Source of the DNA: SG8-40 sp963792855
GTDB lineage: Bacteria; Pseudomonadota; Gammaproteobacteria; Burkholderiales; Eutrophovitaceae
Length of the DNA stretch: 64,000 bases
Assembly (NCBI GenBank): GCA_963792855.1
Contig: CAWBXZ010000018.1
Location: 372,001 to 436,000, forward strand
Direction: 5' to 3'
Position 1 is the stretch's first letter. Each line of letters begins with the position of its first letter. The translations under genes and the position numbers were made by a program. The notes under the pieces are model-generated. The model was not told where the DNA came from and made no database searches. It saw only the letters and a list, made by a program, of their open reading frames with translations. Below, one piece after another: positions 44,858-53,869 of the stretch.

Positions 44858-45685
44858 ATGCGAACTTGGCTAGGACGGAAGTTGGTTGCAGGCGGGTTGA
44901 TGTTCCTTGCGGGGGCAGCTTACGCCCAGGAACAGGGAAACGAGCCATGGGAGAAGTTCAGTATCGCGGTCGGCGGCTTTGTGACCCAATCCGATACCAC
45001 CATACAGGTCAGTTCGGACACCCTGGGGGTGGGGGCGGTAGTTGACCTGGAGAATGCGCTGGGTGTCGAGGCGGACTTTCAGACATACCGTATCGATGCA
45101 ACCTACAGTTTTGGCGAGACGCGGCGCCACGAGATCGAGCTGCATTACTTCGATTCACGCCGTAGCGGTGACAGAGTACTCGAAGAGGACATACAGATAG
45201 GCGACAAGATTTTTCCGGCTGGCACCGGCGTTACTACCGAATTCGACCTTCAGTTTGTCAATGTCGACTATGTTTACAATTTCTTGATGGACGACCGGGT
45301 GCGTCTGGGTGTGTCGGCGGGTTTGCACACCACCGGCATCGGACTGAAGATAACCGAGACCAGCGGCGCCCAAGTCGAGGACGAAAGCTTCACCGCGCCA
45401 CTGCCGATGCTCGGATTGCGTGCAGACGTGATATTGACGCCCCGCTGGCGGCTCAAGGCAGATCTCAATCTCTTCTATCTCGAATACGACCAGTTCACCG
45501 GCCGACTCGGTGATACCTACATTGGCATTGAGTATCTTCCGTGGAAGAACTTCGGATTCGGTGCCGGTATCAACAGCATCAACTACAAGGTCGAAGCGGA
45601 TGGCGACTCGAGCCTCTCGGACCTGAACGGTCAATTCAAATTTCAACTCACCGGATTTCTGCTTTACGGAAGATACTTCTTCTAG
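44858..45685 (+). CDS. Outer-membrane beta-barrel protein
   Basis: The 275-residue protein has a signal peptide (ending AAYA|QEQ) and a repeated pattern of amphipathic strands. It closes with FQLTGFLLYGRYFF, a typical barrel-terminal strand with C-terminal phenylalanine. HEIELHYFDSRRSGDRV near 88 and RLGVSAGLHTTGIGLK near 148 look like paired hairpins. No family is recognised with certainty. The start has AAGGAGCGGGGA upstream. A decayed copy of its C-terminal third follows at 45955-46124, evidence of a past tandem duplication. Confidence 0.85.
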   Translation: MRTWLGRKLVAGGLMFLAGAAYAQEQGNEPWEKFSIAVGGFVTQSDTTIQVSSDTLGVGAVVDLENALGVEADFQTYRIDATYSFGETRRHEIELHYFDSRRSGDRVLEEDIQIGDKIFPAGTGVTTEFDLQFVNVDYVYNFLMDDRVRLGVSAGLHTTGIGLKITETSGAQVEDESFTAPLPMLGLRADVILTPRWRLKADLNLFYLEYDQFTGRLGDTYIGIEYLPWKNFGFGAGINSINYKVEADGDSSLSDLNGQFKFQLTGFLLYGRYFF

Positions 45686-45954
45686 GTTCGAAGTGGTATA
45701 GCGAGAGGGGCGTAGCCCGACTATTTGTGTGCGAGGGTCTCGGGCCGCCTCTCACCACATTGCCGTAGTGATAGCGAGTTGGACTGCTGCGGTGGCGCGT
45801 TTCCTGGCAGAGCCGTTGACGGTTGCTCTCCATCGAATCGCACGCAGCGACAAATTTGCGATTTGAGCCCACCTGGCTGCGGCAATTTCGCCTGCAGCCA
45901 GCAGATGGCGTGGCAGGTGTGATGCGGCGCCGATACGGGTCGATTGGGGGATTT

Positions 45955-46124
45955 TTCCATTGGTGTCGAATACATTCCCTGGCAGCACTTTGGTCTTTGG
46001 GGCCGTAATCAACACCATCAACTATCGTGTCGAAGCCGATGGCGATTCCAGCGTCACGGATCTCGACGGCGAGTTCAGATTTCAACTCACAGGTTTCATG
46101 CTCTATGGCCGGTACTTTTACTGA
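45955..46124 (+). pseudogene. Decayed C-terminal fragment duplicated from the preceding barrel gene
   Basis: Read in two frames, this DNA encodes IGVEYIPWQHFGL and then AVINTINYRVEADGDSS...LYGRYFY, clearly homologous to the end of the 44858-45685 protein (IGIEYLPWKNFGFGAG..., LYGRYFF). A one-base insertion in the run TTTGGGG (45996-46002) separates the frames. The upstream 270 bp show no similarity to the barrel, so the rest of the copy is lost. It is an old remnant: the nucleotide match is only moderate (roughly 70% by eye). Confidence 0.82.
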
Positions 46125-46148
46125 GCCAACACGGCGACGGGCGAACGC

Positions 46149-47525
46149 TCAGAAGCTCGATTCCACGCTCACGTAGATATAGTTCGACCCACCATCGACG
46201 TTGCCGAGCAGTTGCGAACTGCCGAATGCGCCGGAACGGTGGCTTACCCCCACACCGAGCCAGACCGGTTCGTGGCGCTCGGGCCGGAACAGGTCGCTGA
46301 TGCTGATTTCGATACTCGGATCCAGATAGTTGAGCAGCTTGGACGTCGGTTCTCCCTTCGCGGTCTGGTCTCGTTCCTCGACATAGGGTACGCGTGACGC
46401 GTAGGACAAGCCGATGCCGAAGCCGACGCGGGTGCGCAGCGTTTCCGACCAGGGGAATCCGTACCAATACGGTTTCATGTAGGCGTCGACCTGCCAGCTG
46501 TCTTTCTGGAAGTCGCCGTCGTTCCGGTACAGTGCGCCTGCATAACCGACGAAATCGAGAGGCCAGCCGTTGACCCGCTCCATGAAGGTACGCCCCAGAT
46601 GCAGGCCGGTGATGCGGCTATCGTCCTCCGTCGCAATGGAGGCGCACTGGAACGTGATGATCTTGTTCAGAATGCAATCGGTCGATGCGCCATAAAACGC
46701 GCGCACGATGACGGGTTTGCCCTGCGTCCAGAGGACGGGCTCATCCTGAAAATCATAGACGATGCCGGCGGAACCGGAAACCAGCCAAGTCTTGTCGACA
46801 ATCGGGCTGTCTTCTATTTCCGCTGATAGGCTCTCTGCGCCGATACCAGCCACCAGTTTCCAGTTGCTGCTCAACTTGTAATGGCTATACAAACCGAAAC
46901 CGACGTTCAGTCCGGCACCGGCTTCATACGCGGGCCGCTGCGCCGTCGCCTCGCCAGGGCGCACGCCGTAATAGTAGTCGTTGAGTTTCGAATCCCTGAA
47001 TGACAGTCTCACATAAGGGTGCCAGAGAAAGCGCCCGTGAACCCATTGCCGGCCATATCCGGCGGTCAGCTCCGTGCCGTCCGACGTGTCCGAAATGTCC
47101 TGGCGAAGTTCCGCCGTGAAGTCACCAACGGGGCTGGTGTAGCGCACGCCAATGCCGCCATCGAGGCCTGGATTGCGTTGGTCCATACCGGCCAGGCTTG
47201 CCGGGGTTTCGTCGTATGGAAAGCCCTCGAACCGGGCTCTGACGAACAGATCGAATTTAAGATTGAACTTCTCCGGCAGCTTGAACCCGGCCCGGTAAGA
47301 GTGAATGTAGAACGTGTCTCCTTCGTAAATGTACAGGGGCAACATGTCGTTGACCCGGTCGACCCCTTCATAGGGAGAGGTGGTTGATTCGATGGCGAGG
47401 CCGATGCCCGCTCTGCCGGACAAATCGATTGCTTCGAACAGCGGTTCGGTCTGCGCCTGCGCTTGCACGCAGAACATGGCCATGAGCAGCGCTGTCAGCG
47501 CAAGAACCGTTCGTGATGGTCTCAT
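46149..47525 (-). CDS. MipA/OmpV-like outer-membrane protein
   Basis: The start at 47525 (MRPSRTVLAL) gives 458 residues with a signal peptide (ending AQAQ|TEP). The remainder is alternating-strand, starting AGIGLAIESTTSPYEGVDRV and containing YYYGVRPGEATAQRPAYEAG near 165, a hallmark of MipA/OmpV proteins, followed by GLNVGFGLYSHYKLSSNWKL. At 458 residues it is longer than ordinary MipA (about 250). The last strand SNYIYVSVESSF has the C-terminal phenylalanine of outer-membrane proteins. MipA-like proteins act in murein-hydrolase scaffolding or antibiotic resistance; the role here is unknown. It is convergent to the barrel remnant. Confidence 0.85.
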   Translation of the reverse strand: MRPSRTVLALTALLMAMFCVQAQAQTEPLFEAIDLSGRAGIGLAIESTTSPYEGVDRVNDMLPLYIYEGDTFYIHSYRAGFKLPEKFNLKFDLFVRARFEGFPYDETPASLAGMDQRNPGLDGGIGVRYTSPVGDFTAELRQDISDTSDGTELTAGYGRQWVHGRFLWHPYVRLSFRDSKLNDYYYGVRPGEATAQRPAYEAGAGLNVGFGLYSHYKLSSNWKLVAGIGAESLSAEIEDSPIVDKTWLVSGSAGIVYDFQDEPVLWTQGKPVIVRAFYGASTDCILNKIITFQCASIATEDDSRITGLHLGRTFMERVNGWPLDFVGYAGALYRNDGDFQKDSWQVDAYMKPYWYGFPWSETLRTRVGFGIGLSYASRVPYVEERDQTAKGEPTSKLLNYLDPSIEISISDLFRPERHEPVWLGVGVSHRSGAFGSSQLLGNVDGGSNYIYVSVESSF

Positions 47526-47671
47526 GTGATTCACAGGTCGTTGGTTCCGGAGTGTCTCGAAGAGGCTTCGCGCCAGTGCGCTCAGGCAGGGAGGCGGCAC
47601 GCAATGCTGCCGCTTTACCGGGGACGGCAACATGGCGTTGGGCGTTGATTCGTCAGTTTGTGCGAAGCGGG

Positions 47672-48334
47672 TCAGGTGCGCGCTTCAAGCGGGGCCTGCG
47701 CGGCAGCCTGCTGCATGGCATCCACAAGTACTTCCGGGGGCTGGGCACCGGACGCAGCGAGCTTTTGATCGAATATGAAGAACGGCACGCCTTCGACTCC
47801 CAGCGTGCGCGCATGATTGTCCTGCTCTTGCACTTGCTCGCGTAACTGCTGTGTTTCGAGACATCGTTCGCTTTCGCCAGTCGGTAATCCGCCGCGCTTC
47901 GCTAGTTCGACCAGAGTTTCGTGGTCGCTCAGGTCGCGCGCTTCGAGAAAATAGCCGGTGAACAGCGATTCAACCACACCGTCCTGTGCATCGAACGCGG
48001 CGGCAAGCAGTATCAGTTGATGCGCATCGACCGTGTTTGGCTGCACGCGGATATCGTCGAAACGGAATGCAATGCCCGCATCCGCACCGGCACGGGCCAC
48101 GCGGGCGTATACCTCGCGCGCACGCTCGGCGCCGCCGAATTTGGTCGCCGTATAATCGGCGCGCGGCATGCCCTCGGCCGGCAGATGCGGATTCAGCTGG
48201 AACGGGTGCCATGCCACTTTCGGGGGGCTTTCATCCGGGTTTTCTGCCTTGAATGCCGCGAGGGCGCTTTCAAGATTGCGTTTGCCGATGAAACACCATG
48301 GGCACACGACGTCGGAGATGATGTCGATTTGCAT
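47672..48334 (-). CDS. FrnE-like DsbA-family oxidoreductase
   Basis: The 220-residue thioredoxin-fold protein has a CPWC redox motif (VVCPWCFIGK, C11 and C14), with the large helical insertion of DsbA proteins. The cis-proline region is GVEGVPFFIFDQ near 181. FrnE proteins are cytoplasmic (no signal peptide here) and act as disulfide isomerases or polyketide-pathway enzymes. The close of the protein is alanine- and glutamine-rich. It lies between the MipA-like and di-heme genes, all on the minus strand, but gaps of about 120-150 bp do not prove an operon. Confidence 0.9.
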   Translation of the reverse strand: MQIDIISDVVCPWCFIGKRNLESALAAFKAENPDESPPKVAWHPFQLNPHLPAEGMPRADYTATKFGGAERAREVYARVARAGADAGIAFRFDDIRVQPNTVDAHQLILLAAAFDAQDGVVESLFTGYFLEARDLSDHETLVELAKRGGLPTGESERCLETQQLREQVQEQDNHARTLGVEGVPFFIFDQKLAASGAQPPEVLVDAMQQAAAQAPLEART

Positions 48335-48457
48335 GTATTCGTCGAAGTTACTGGATTTTTGCGAGTTTACCAGCCGAATGCATTGCCTGTCAGAAACGGC
48401 ACACGCCGGCGAGGGCGGGCTTACGACGGCATGCGGCGTCCTGGCACGGATGACGGA

Positions 48458-49834
48458 TCAGAGCGAATCGAGGAATCGCAGCAGGTCTTGCCGCTGGACT
48501 TTATCCATGCTCATGAATGCGCGTCGTGACACCTCCGCTTCGCCGCCGTGCCACAGGATCGCTTCAGCCACGTTACGCGCGCGGCCGTCATGCAGCAGGT
48601 TGTCATTGCCGTTGACCCGCTGGCGCAGACCGAGTCCCCACAATGGCGGCGTGCGCCAGTCATTGCCACCGGCCAGGAATTCACGCCGTCCGTCCGCCAG
48701 TCCGTCGCCCATGTCATGCAACAGCAGGTCCGTATAGGGGCGGATCGTCCTGCCGCTCATGCTGGGTGTCCCGACACCGCTTTCATCGCGGACGATCGGC
48801 AGTTCCGGCACATGACACACGGCACAGTGCGCGTTTTCGAACAATGCGGCGCCACGCACCACCGCGGGATCGTGTCGATTACGTTGCGGGGGAGGTGCCA
48901 GCATTCGCAGATAATCCGCAATCACCGCAACTTGCTCTTGTTTCGCTTCGACTCCGGACAAGCGTTCGACCCGATCGCATTCTTTCTGGATTGGCCAGCA
49001 CTCGTTGTGCGGAAAGATACTCGACGTCACGCCGATCTCTTCGTGAAACGCGGCGGCGACTTGCTGCTCCAGATTCGGATGTACCGCCTTGTGTCCGAAG
49101 CGGCCAGGAGCGGTTTCTCCGGCGATCCCGTCGCCAATGCGGTTGAGGCGGCCATTGAAGCCGATACGGCGCTGATTGACTGCAATATCAATCAGGGTCC
49201 CGTCAGAAACGGCCTCCAGCAGGCCGAGACCGAAAACCGGCTGTGCGACGCGCAGCGAGGTGATTGCGTCCTTGCCGAGCGGTCCATACCAGAGTGCCGT
49301 GATGCGAACCACGGGAACGCGCAGTTCGACCGGGCTGCCGTCGTCCAGGGACACCGTCCGATACTGATAGTCAACGCGGAAGTCGCCTTCTTCCAGGAGC
49401 TTGCCAAGAATGCCGTGCCGGTTGAGGTGGGTACCGTACGACGGGTGTGGTCGCGGCCGGCCAGTGCCAGCGCTTCCGGGGAGCGCCAGCCGAAGCACGA
49501 GCGAGACCGGTTCTTCCTGCACATTCTCTGGCGCACGGCCGCGGCCGTTGCCTGGGTGACACTCCAGGCACGACTGCGCATTCGACTGCGGCCCGCGTCC
49601 CCAGTGGCCTCCGCTCAGAAACGGCGGCACCCAGCGCGCCGAAAATTCCGCTTTGCCGGCGGCGAATCTCTGCAAGGCTGCATCGTCCAGATGCGGCAAT
49701 GGATGTGAATAGGCGGATTCGCCAGTCGCTGGATCCGCAGGTGCATCTGCCGGAGTGATGATGGCCGAGAGCGTGACAGCGAACGTAACTGCGACGAGCC
49801 GGTATCGGGTACGGGAAGGACGTGACGGTTTCAC
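48458..49834 (-). CDS. Di-heme oxidoreductase (DHOR) family cytochrome
   Basis: The 458-residue protein has a signal sequence (about residues 13-34) and two c-type heme motifs: CLECH at C89-H93 and CAVCH near 340. GKDAITSLRVAQPVFGLGLLEAV near 182 and RRIGFNGRLNRIGDG near 216 match the DHOR (formerly DUF1111, thiol-oxidoreductase-like) family. Related proteins are relatives of cytochrome c peroxidase/MauG and are often encoded with imelysin-type iron proteins; none are present here. Its 5' end overlaps the divergent potassium-channel gene by 13 bp. Confidence 0.88.
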   Translation of the reverse strand: MKPSRPSRTRYRLVAVTFAVTLSAIITPADAPADPATGESAYSHPLPHLDDAALQRFAAGKAEFSARWVPPFLSGGHWGRGPQSNAQSCLECHPGNGRGRAPENVQEEPVSLVLRLALPGSAGTGRPRPHPSYGTHLNRHGILGKLLEEGDFRVDYQYRTVSLDDGSPVELRVPVVRITALWYGPLGKDAITSLRVAQPVFGLGLLEAVSDGTLIDIAVNQRRIGFNGRLNRIGDGIAGETAPGRFGHKAVHPNLEQQVAAAFHEEIGVTSSIFPHNECWPIQKECDRVERLSGVEAKQEQVAVIADYLRMLAPPPQRNRHDPAVVRGAALFENAHCAVCHVPELPIVRDESGVGTPSMSGRTIRPYTDLLLHDMGDGLADGRREFLAGGNDWRTPPLWGLGLRQRVNGNDNLLHDGRARNVAEAILWHGGEAEVSRRAFMSMDKVQRQDLLRFLDSL

Positions 49835-50925
49835 TCTTCGATTATGATGCGCCTGAGGAGTACCTGATTCAAGGCATGCCAGAAAATCCGATACGAAGCT
49901 GGTCCGCGAGACTGTTGCCGCTGCGTCGCAAGCCCGTGCTGTACGTCAAGGCGCCGGTAAGCCACGAGCGCACGCTGGTCAACCGGCTGCTGATGATCCT
50001 GTTTTTGTTCGCCGCAGTCATTACCGTGCTCTGGTTCGATCGTGCCGGTCTGGTGGATCATTACGATGGGCATGTTTCGTTTGCCGACGTGGTGTATTTC
50101 GCAATGATCACCGTAACGACGGTCGGGTATGGCGATATCGTGCCGATCGAACCGCATACGCGCGTCATCGATGCGCTTTTCATTACCCCGGTACGCATTT
50201 TTATCTGGCTCATCTTCCTGGGAACCGCCTATCAGCTGGTGATCCAGAAAGTCGTGGAGGATTTTCGCATGGCGCAGCTCAGAGATCGTCTTCGCGATCA
50301 TGTGATCGTTATCGGCTTCGGAGAAACCGGGCGGGTTGCCGCGCGGGAAGTCGTCAGCAAGGGCACCCGGCCGGAAGATATCGTCGTGATCGACATCTCC
50401 GACAGCTGCGTGCACGACGCGGCAAACCTTGGTTATGTCGGCCTGCACGGCGATCCGACCCGCGAGAGCATTCTGATCGATGCCGGCATCAAGAACGCGC
50501 GCTCGGTCCTGGTGTGTATCGGCCGCGACGACACCAGCGTCCTGTCGGTACTGACCGTGCGAAACCTGAATGCGCGAGTGCGCATCGTCGCGATCGTCAT
50601 GGAGGACGAGAACGTCAAGCTGATGCGTAGCGCGGGCGCCAATGTCACGGTCATGCCGTCCCAGGCCGGCGGTTATCTGCTGGCCGAGGCGGTGGGCAAC
50701 AACTACCTGACTGATTACGTGCTGGACCTGCTGACATCCGACGGCAGAGTCGCGTTGGTAGAACGCGTGGCAAAGCCGGAGGAAGTCGGGAAATCAATGC
50801 GCGAGCTCGAAAGCGGTCTGGTAGTGCGGCTCTACCGGGGCGGGGAACCCGTCGGCTTCTGGGAGGTGGACCGCAACATCATCGAACGCGACGATCTGTT
50901 GCTCATCATCGAGCCGTCGGTCTGA
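49822..50925 (+). CDS. Potassium channel with RCK (TrkA-N) domain
   Basis: From a GTG at 49822 (preceded by GGGAAGGA) the product has 367 residues. It has two transmembrane helices flanking a pore loop with the selectivity filter TVGYGD at 100-105, then an RCK domain beginning VIVIGFGETGR (about 161-171) with a Rossmann GxGxxG site. A C-terminal RCK/TrkA-C-like part (LVVRLYRGGEPVGFWEVDR) follows. It resembles ligand-gated bacterial channels such as MthK/Kch. A later ATG at 49876 is possible and would avoid overlap with the divergent di-heme gene. Confidence 0.9.
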   Translation: MTVSLFDYDAPEEYLIQGMPENPIRSWSARLLPLRRKPVLYVKAPVSHERTLVNRLLMILFLFAAVITVLWFDRAGLVDHYDGHVSFADVVYFAMITVTTVGYGDIVPIEPHTRVIDALFITPVRIFIWLIFLGTAYQLVIQKVVEDFRMAQLRDRLRDHVIVIGFGETGRVAAREVVSKGTRPEDIVVIDISDSCVHDAANLGYVGLHGDPTRESILIDAGIKNARSVLVCIGRDDTSVLSVLTVRNLNARVRIVAIVMEDENVKLMRSAGANVTVMPSQAGGYLLAEAVGNNYLTDYVLDLLTSDGRVALVERVAKPEEVGKSMRELESGLVVRLYRGGEPVGFWEVDRNIIERDDLLLIIEPSV

Positions 50926-51005
50926 ACGGCGCGGCCGTTTGCCGCCCCGGCGCACGCAGCACCGGAGTGTTCATGCGAATAGCCGATGAAAGGGATGCCG
51001 GGAAC

Positions 51006-51791
51006 TTACAAATCGATCGGCCAGTTGATTCCGGCGGTGACCCCGCCATCGACCCGTATGGTCTGTCCGGTAATAAACGCCGATGCTTCGGAGGCCAGAA
51101 ATATGGCCGTGCCCACCAGTTCCTTGACGTCGCCGAGTCGCCCGAGCGGCGTGTTCTGCGTACCCCAGGCGCGCATCTTTTCTTCGGCCCAGAGTTTTTT
51201 CGAGAGCGCCGTCGGAAAGAATCCCGGCGCTATCGAATTGACACGCACGCCATGGCACCCCCATTCGTTTGCCAGTGCCCTTGTCATCATCAGCACGCCT
51301 GCCTTGCTCATCGCATAAGGCGTGACGCCCTTGAGCGGGGCGTAGGTGTTCAACGAGTCGACATTGATGATGGATCCGGTCTTTCGCCCGATCATGTGTT
51401 TGCCGACAGACTGGGCCAGCATGAAGCTGCCACGCAGGTTGATGTCCATGATCCAGTCGTACTCTTCGGTCGAATAGTCTTCCGCCTTCATGCGTTTGTT
51501 GACGCCGGCAACGCTGACCAGCGTGTCGATCCGGCCGAAGGCGGACAGTGTCGATTCGATCAGCCGCGCGATATCTTCGGCTTTGGCGACATCGCAAACG
51601 ACCGGTTTGACCGGTTTGGGGCCGGTGGAAATTTCACTGGCCGTTTTCTCGAGCGTGCCGGCTTCTCGCCCGGCGATGACGACCTGGGCGCCGCGCGCGG
51701 CGAAACCCTCGGCCAGTGCACAGCCGATGCCGCGGCTGCCACCGGGCACGACAACAACCTGATCCTTTACGGAGAACAAGGTATCTTCCAT
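51006..51791 (-). CDS. Short-chain dehydrogenase/reductase
   Basis: The start at 51791 (MEDTLFSVKD) has AGGAAAG upstream. The 261-residue enzyme has GGSRGIG (17-23) for cofactor binding, VAGV near 94 (in place of NNAG) and the catalytic S146, Y159 and K163 (YAMSK). The close is GQTIRVDGGVTAGINWP, typical of FabG-like dehydrogenases. It reduces or oxidises an unknown hydroxy/keto substrate with NAD(P). The open frame continues upstream into the YqgE-like gene region, which I reject. It ends far from the potassium-channel gene on the opposite strand. Confidence 0.9.
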   Translation of the reverse strand: MEDTLFSVKDQVVVVPGGSRGIGCALAEGFAARGAQVVIAGREAGTLEKTASEISTGPKPVKPVVCDVAKAEDIARLIESTLSAFGRIDTLVSVAGVNKRMKAEDYSTEEYDWIMDINLRGSFMLAQSVGKHMIGRKTGSIINVDSLNTYAPLKGVTPYAMSKAGVLMMTRALANEWGCHGVRVNSIAPGFFPTALSKKLWAEEKMRAWGTQNTPLGRLGDVKELVGTAIFLASEASAFITGQTIRVDGGVTAGINWPIDL

Positions 51792-51811
51792 GAGCTTTCT
51801 CTTTCCTGAAT

Positions 51812-52501
51812 TTACAAAGGGACTCGTGTGGCGTGAACCGAGCCCGGTTCGCCGTCGCGCCCGCGCGGAGCAGCCAGACGCTGGTCGCCGGGTTCGAACC
51901 GCGCGCGCGGCAAGGTTGCGCGTTGATGCATGCGCAACCACAGAGTGTCGGGCTCGGCGTCGTAGAGGACGTCCGTGTCGATCTTGAGGACGTTCCAGTC
52001 GCCGCGGGCGATCTCGCCTTCGAGTTGACCGGGCGCCCAACTGGCGTAGCCGGCGAAGAAGCGCTGGCTCGCATCGGCGTCCGGCTGTTCGAGAAGCATT
52101 TCAAGCAACTCGCCGTCGCCGCTGAAATAAATGTCGTCCGCTGTCCACCAGGCGCGTTCCGGGGCGGGTGTCATGTGGAACATGAACAGCAGGCCGTTGG
52201 GCTGCACCGGGCCGCCGAAGTAGAGCGTGTCGGTGCGCCCCTGGCGGTCCGGCCGGTCGGGCCAGATATCGCGCAGCATCAACTCCGTCGGCCGGTTGAG
52301 AATGACGCCGCTTGGTCCGGTATCGGTCGGAAACATCACCAGCACGACGCTGCGCGCGAAACTGACGTCAGCGAGATGGGGGGCGGCCACCAGCAGCATC
52401 GATTCATGCTGTCCTCTGGGGTTGTGCTCCTGCGCCGGCGAAACCGGGGATGTCAGAAGTGTTGCGGTGGCAAACAGCGCGATCAGAAGCTGTCTCTGCA
52501 C
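51812..52501 (-). CDS. Exported YqgE/AlgH (UPF0301)-like protein
   Basis: The 229-residue product has a signal peptide (about 1-23, ending SPA|QEH). The UPF0301 domain follows: ESMLLVAAPHLADVSFARSV at 33-52, FPTDTGPSGVILNRP near 57, YFGGPVQPNGLLFMFH near 94 and FAGYASWAPGQLEGEIARGDW near 148. YqgE/AlgH proteins are normally about 190 residues and cytoplasmic, so a signal peptide and an arginine-rich C-terminal tail are unusual. The function of the family is poorly defined. It lies 20 bp before the SDR gene and 7 bp after the serine hydrolase, so all three form a likely operon. Confidence 0.88.
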   Translation of the reverse strand: MQRQLLIALFATATLLTSPVSPAQEHNPRGQHESMLLVAAPHLADVSFARSVVLVMFPTDTGPSGVILNRPTELMLRDIWPDRPDRQGRTDTLYFGGPVQPNGLLFMFHMTPAPERAWWTADDIYFSGDGELLEMLLEQPDADASQRFFAGYASWAPGQLEGEIARGDWNVLKIDTDVLYDAEPDTLWLRMHQRATLPRARFEPGDQRLAAPRGRDGEPGSVHATRVPL

Positions 52502-52508
52502 GTGCGAG

Positions 52509-53759
52509 CTACTCGATGATCGACTGGTAGACCAGGTTGCGCAGCAGAACCCGGTAGTGCTGGCGTCGCAGGGGTTCCACGGACATATAGGAAACGACCA
52601 GGTTTTCCTCAGGGTCGATCCAGAAATAGGTGCCGGCGTATCCGCCCCAGTAGAACTCGCCTACGGAGGCGGGCCAGTTCGATTGGCCATACTCGAGCCG
52701 GGTGGCAAATCCCAGCCCAAAGCCATAACCGGGTCCGGCGATAAAGTCATCGCCCTTCGAGATCGTTGCACCGAGATGATTCGATGCGATATAGCGGACC
52801 GTTTTCGGGCCAAGTATGCGTACTCCGTCCAGCTCGCCGCCGTCGAGCAGCATCTGGCTGAAGCGCAGGTAGTCGCCCGCCGTCGAAGTCAAGCCGTGGC
52901 CGCCGGCAAGAAAGGTGACGGGATTTCGCACATCGATCAGCGCCGGTGTGGTCCCGGTGTACTTGTCCGGAATCGGTTCCGCAATGCGGTTCTGCTTCTC
53001 CGGTGCGACACGGAATGCAGTGTCCTTCATCCCGAGCGGATCAAATATTTCCTGTTGAAGATAGCGGTCGAGCGGCATCCCGGCAGCGACTTCGACAACG
53101 CGGCCAAGGATGTCGGTGGAATGGCCGTACTCCCAGGTTGTGCCGGGCTGAAATTGCAATGGCAACGCTGCGAGCGTGTTGGCGAAATTCTCGAGCGTCC
53201 AGTGTTGCGAGAAAATATTCGCCTCTTTGTAGCGCCGCTTGACCTCGGTCGAGGTTCCCCTCGTCTGATAGGTCAGCCCCGATGTGTGGCGGAGCAGGTC
53301 CTGAACGGTGATCGGTCCGTGTGCGTCAACCAGCGTCGGTTGCCCGGTGCCGGCCGCGGGCTCGACGCTGACCTTCATGTCGCTGAATGCCGTGATGTAT
53401 TTCGATACCGGATCGTCCAGCGACAGTTTGCCTTGCTCCACCAGCGTCATGGCTGCCACACTGACGATGGGCTTGGTCATGGAATAGATGCGGAATATGG
53501 AATCGTCACGCATCCAGGCATTCGCCGCCTTGTCTTGCCAGCCCAGCGCTTGCGAGTAAACCAGCTTGCCGTCGCGCGCAATCATGATCACCGCACCTGG
53601 CAACTCGCCGGATTCGATTGCCGTTTGCAGTGTAGCCGCCAGACGCGCGAGCCGCTCCGAGGACAGGCCGACCTCTTCGGGCGATGTTTCCGGCAGCGGA
53701 GCCGCAGGCGCGGTGAGGGCCTGCAGGGCGAAAGCGGCTAGCAACAACCGAAAAAGCAT
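52509..53759 (-). CDS. Serine hydrolase, beta-lactamase class C/esterase-like
   Basis: The start at 53759 (MLFRLLLAAF) gives a signal peptide and a 416-residue protein. The SxxK catalytic motif is SMTK at 93-96 and the second is YGHS at 211-214 (in place of YxN). GVILNRP-type loops are absent; GPGYGFGLGFA near 341 is the family strand. Such proteins are usually esterases or D-aminopeptidases rather than true beta-lactamases. It lies 7 bp upstream of the YqgE-like gene. Confidence 0.9.
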   Translation of the reverse strand: MLFRLLLAAFALQALTAPAAPLPETSPEEVGLSSERLARLAATLQTAIESGELPGAVIMIARDGKLVYSQALGWQDKAANAWMRDDSIFRIYSMTKPIVSVAAMTLVEQGKLSLDDPVSKYITAFSDMKVSVEPAAGTGQPTLVDAHGPITVQDLLRHTSGLTYQTRGTSTEVKRRYKEANIFSQHWTLENFANTLAALPLQFQPGTTWEYGHSTDILGRVVEVAAGMPLDRYLQQEIFDPLGMKDTAFRVAPEKQNRIAEPIPDKYTGTTPALIDVRNPVTFLAGGHGLTSTAGDYLRFSQMLLDGGELDGVRILGPKTVRYIASNHLGATISKGDDFIAGPGYGFGLGFATRLEYGQSNWPASVGEFYWGGYAGTYFWIDPEENLVVSYMSVEPLRRQHYRVLLRNLVYQSIIE

Positions 53760-53869
53760 GTTCACGGCGACGTTTCCTTTGGCAGCAATGGCGATGGATT
53801 TCTGGTGCGCTGCGCTTCGACCGATGCGCAATCGATCACCCATGTGTCAGCGTTTGAGACGCAGAGGCA

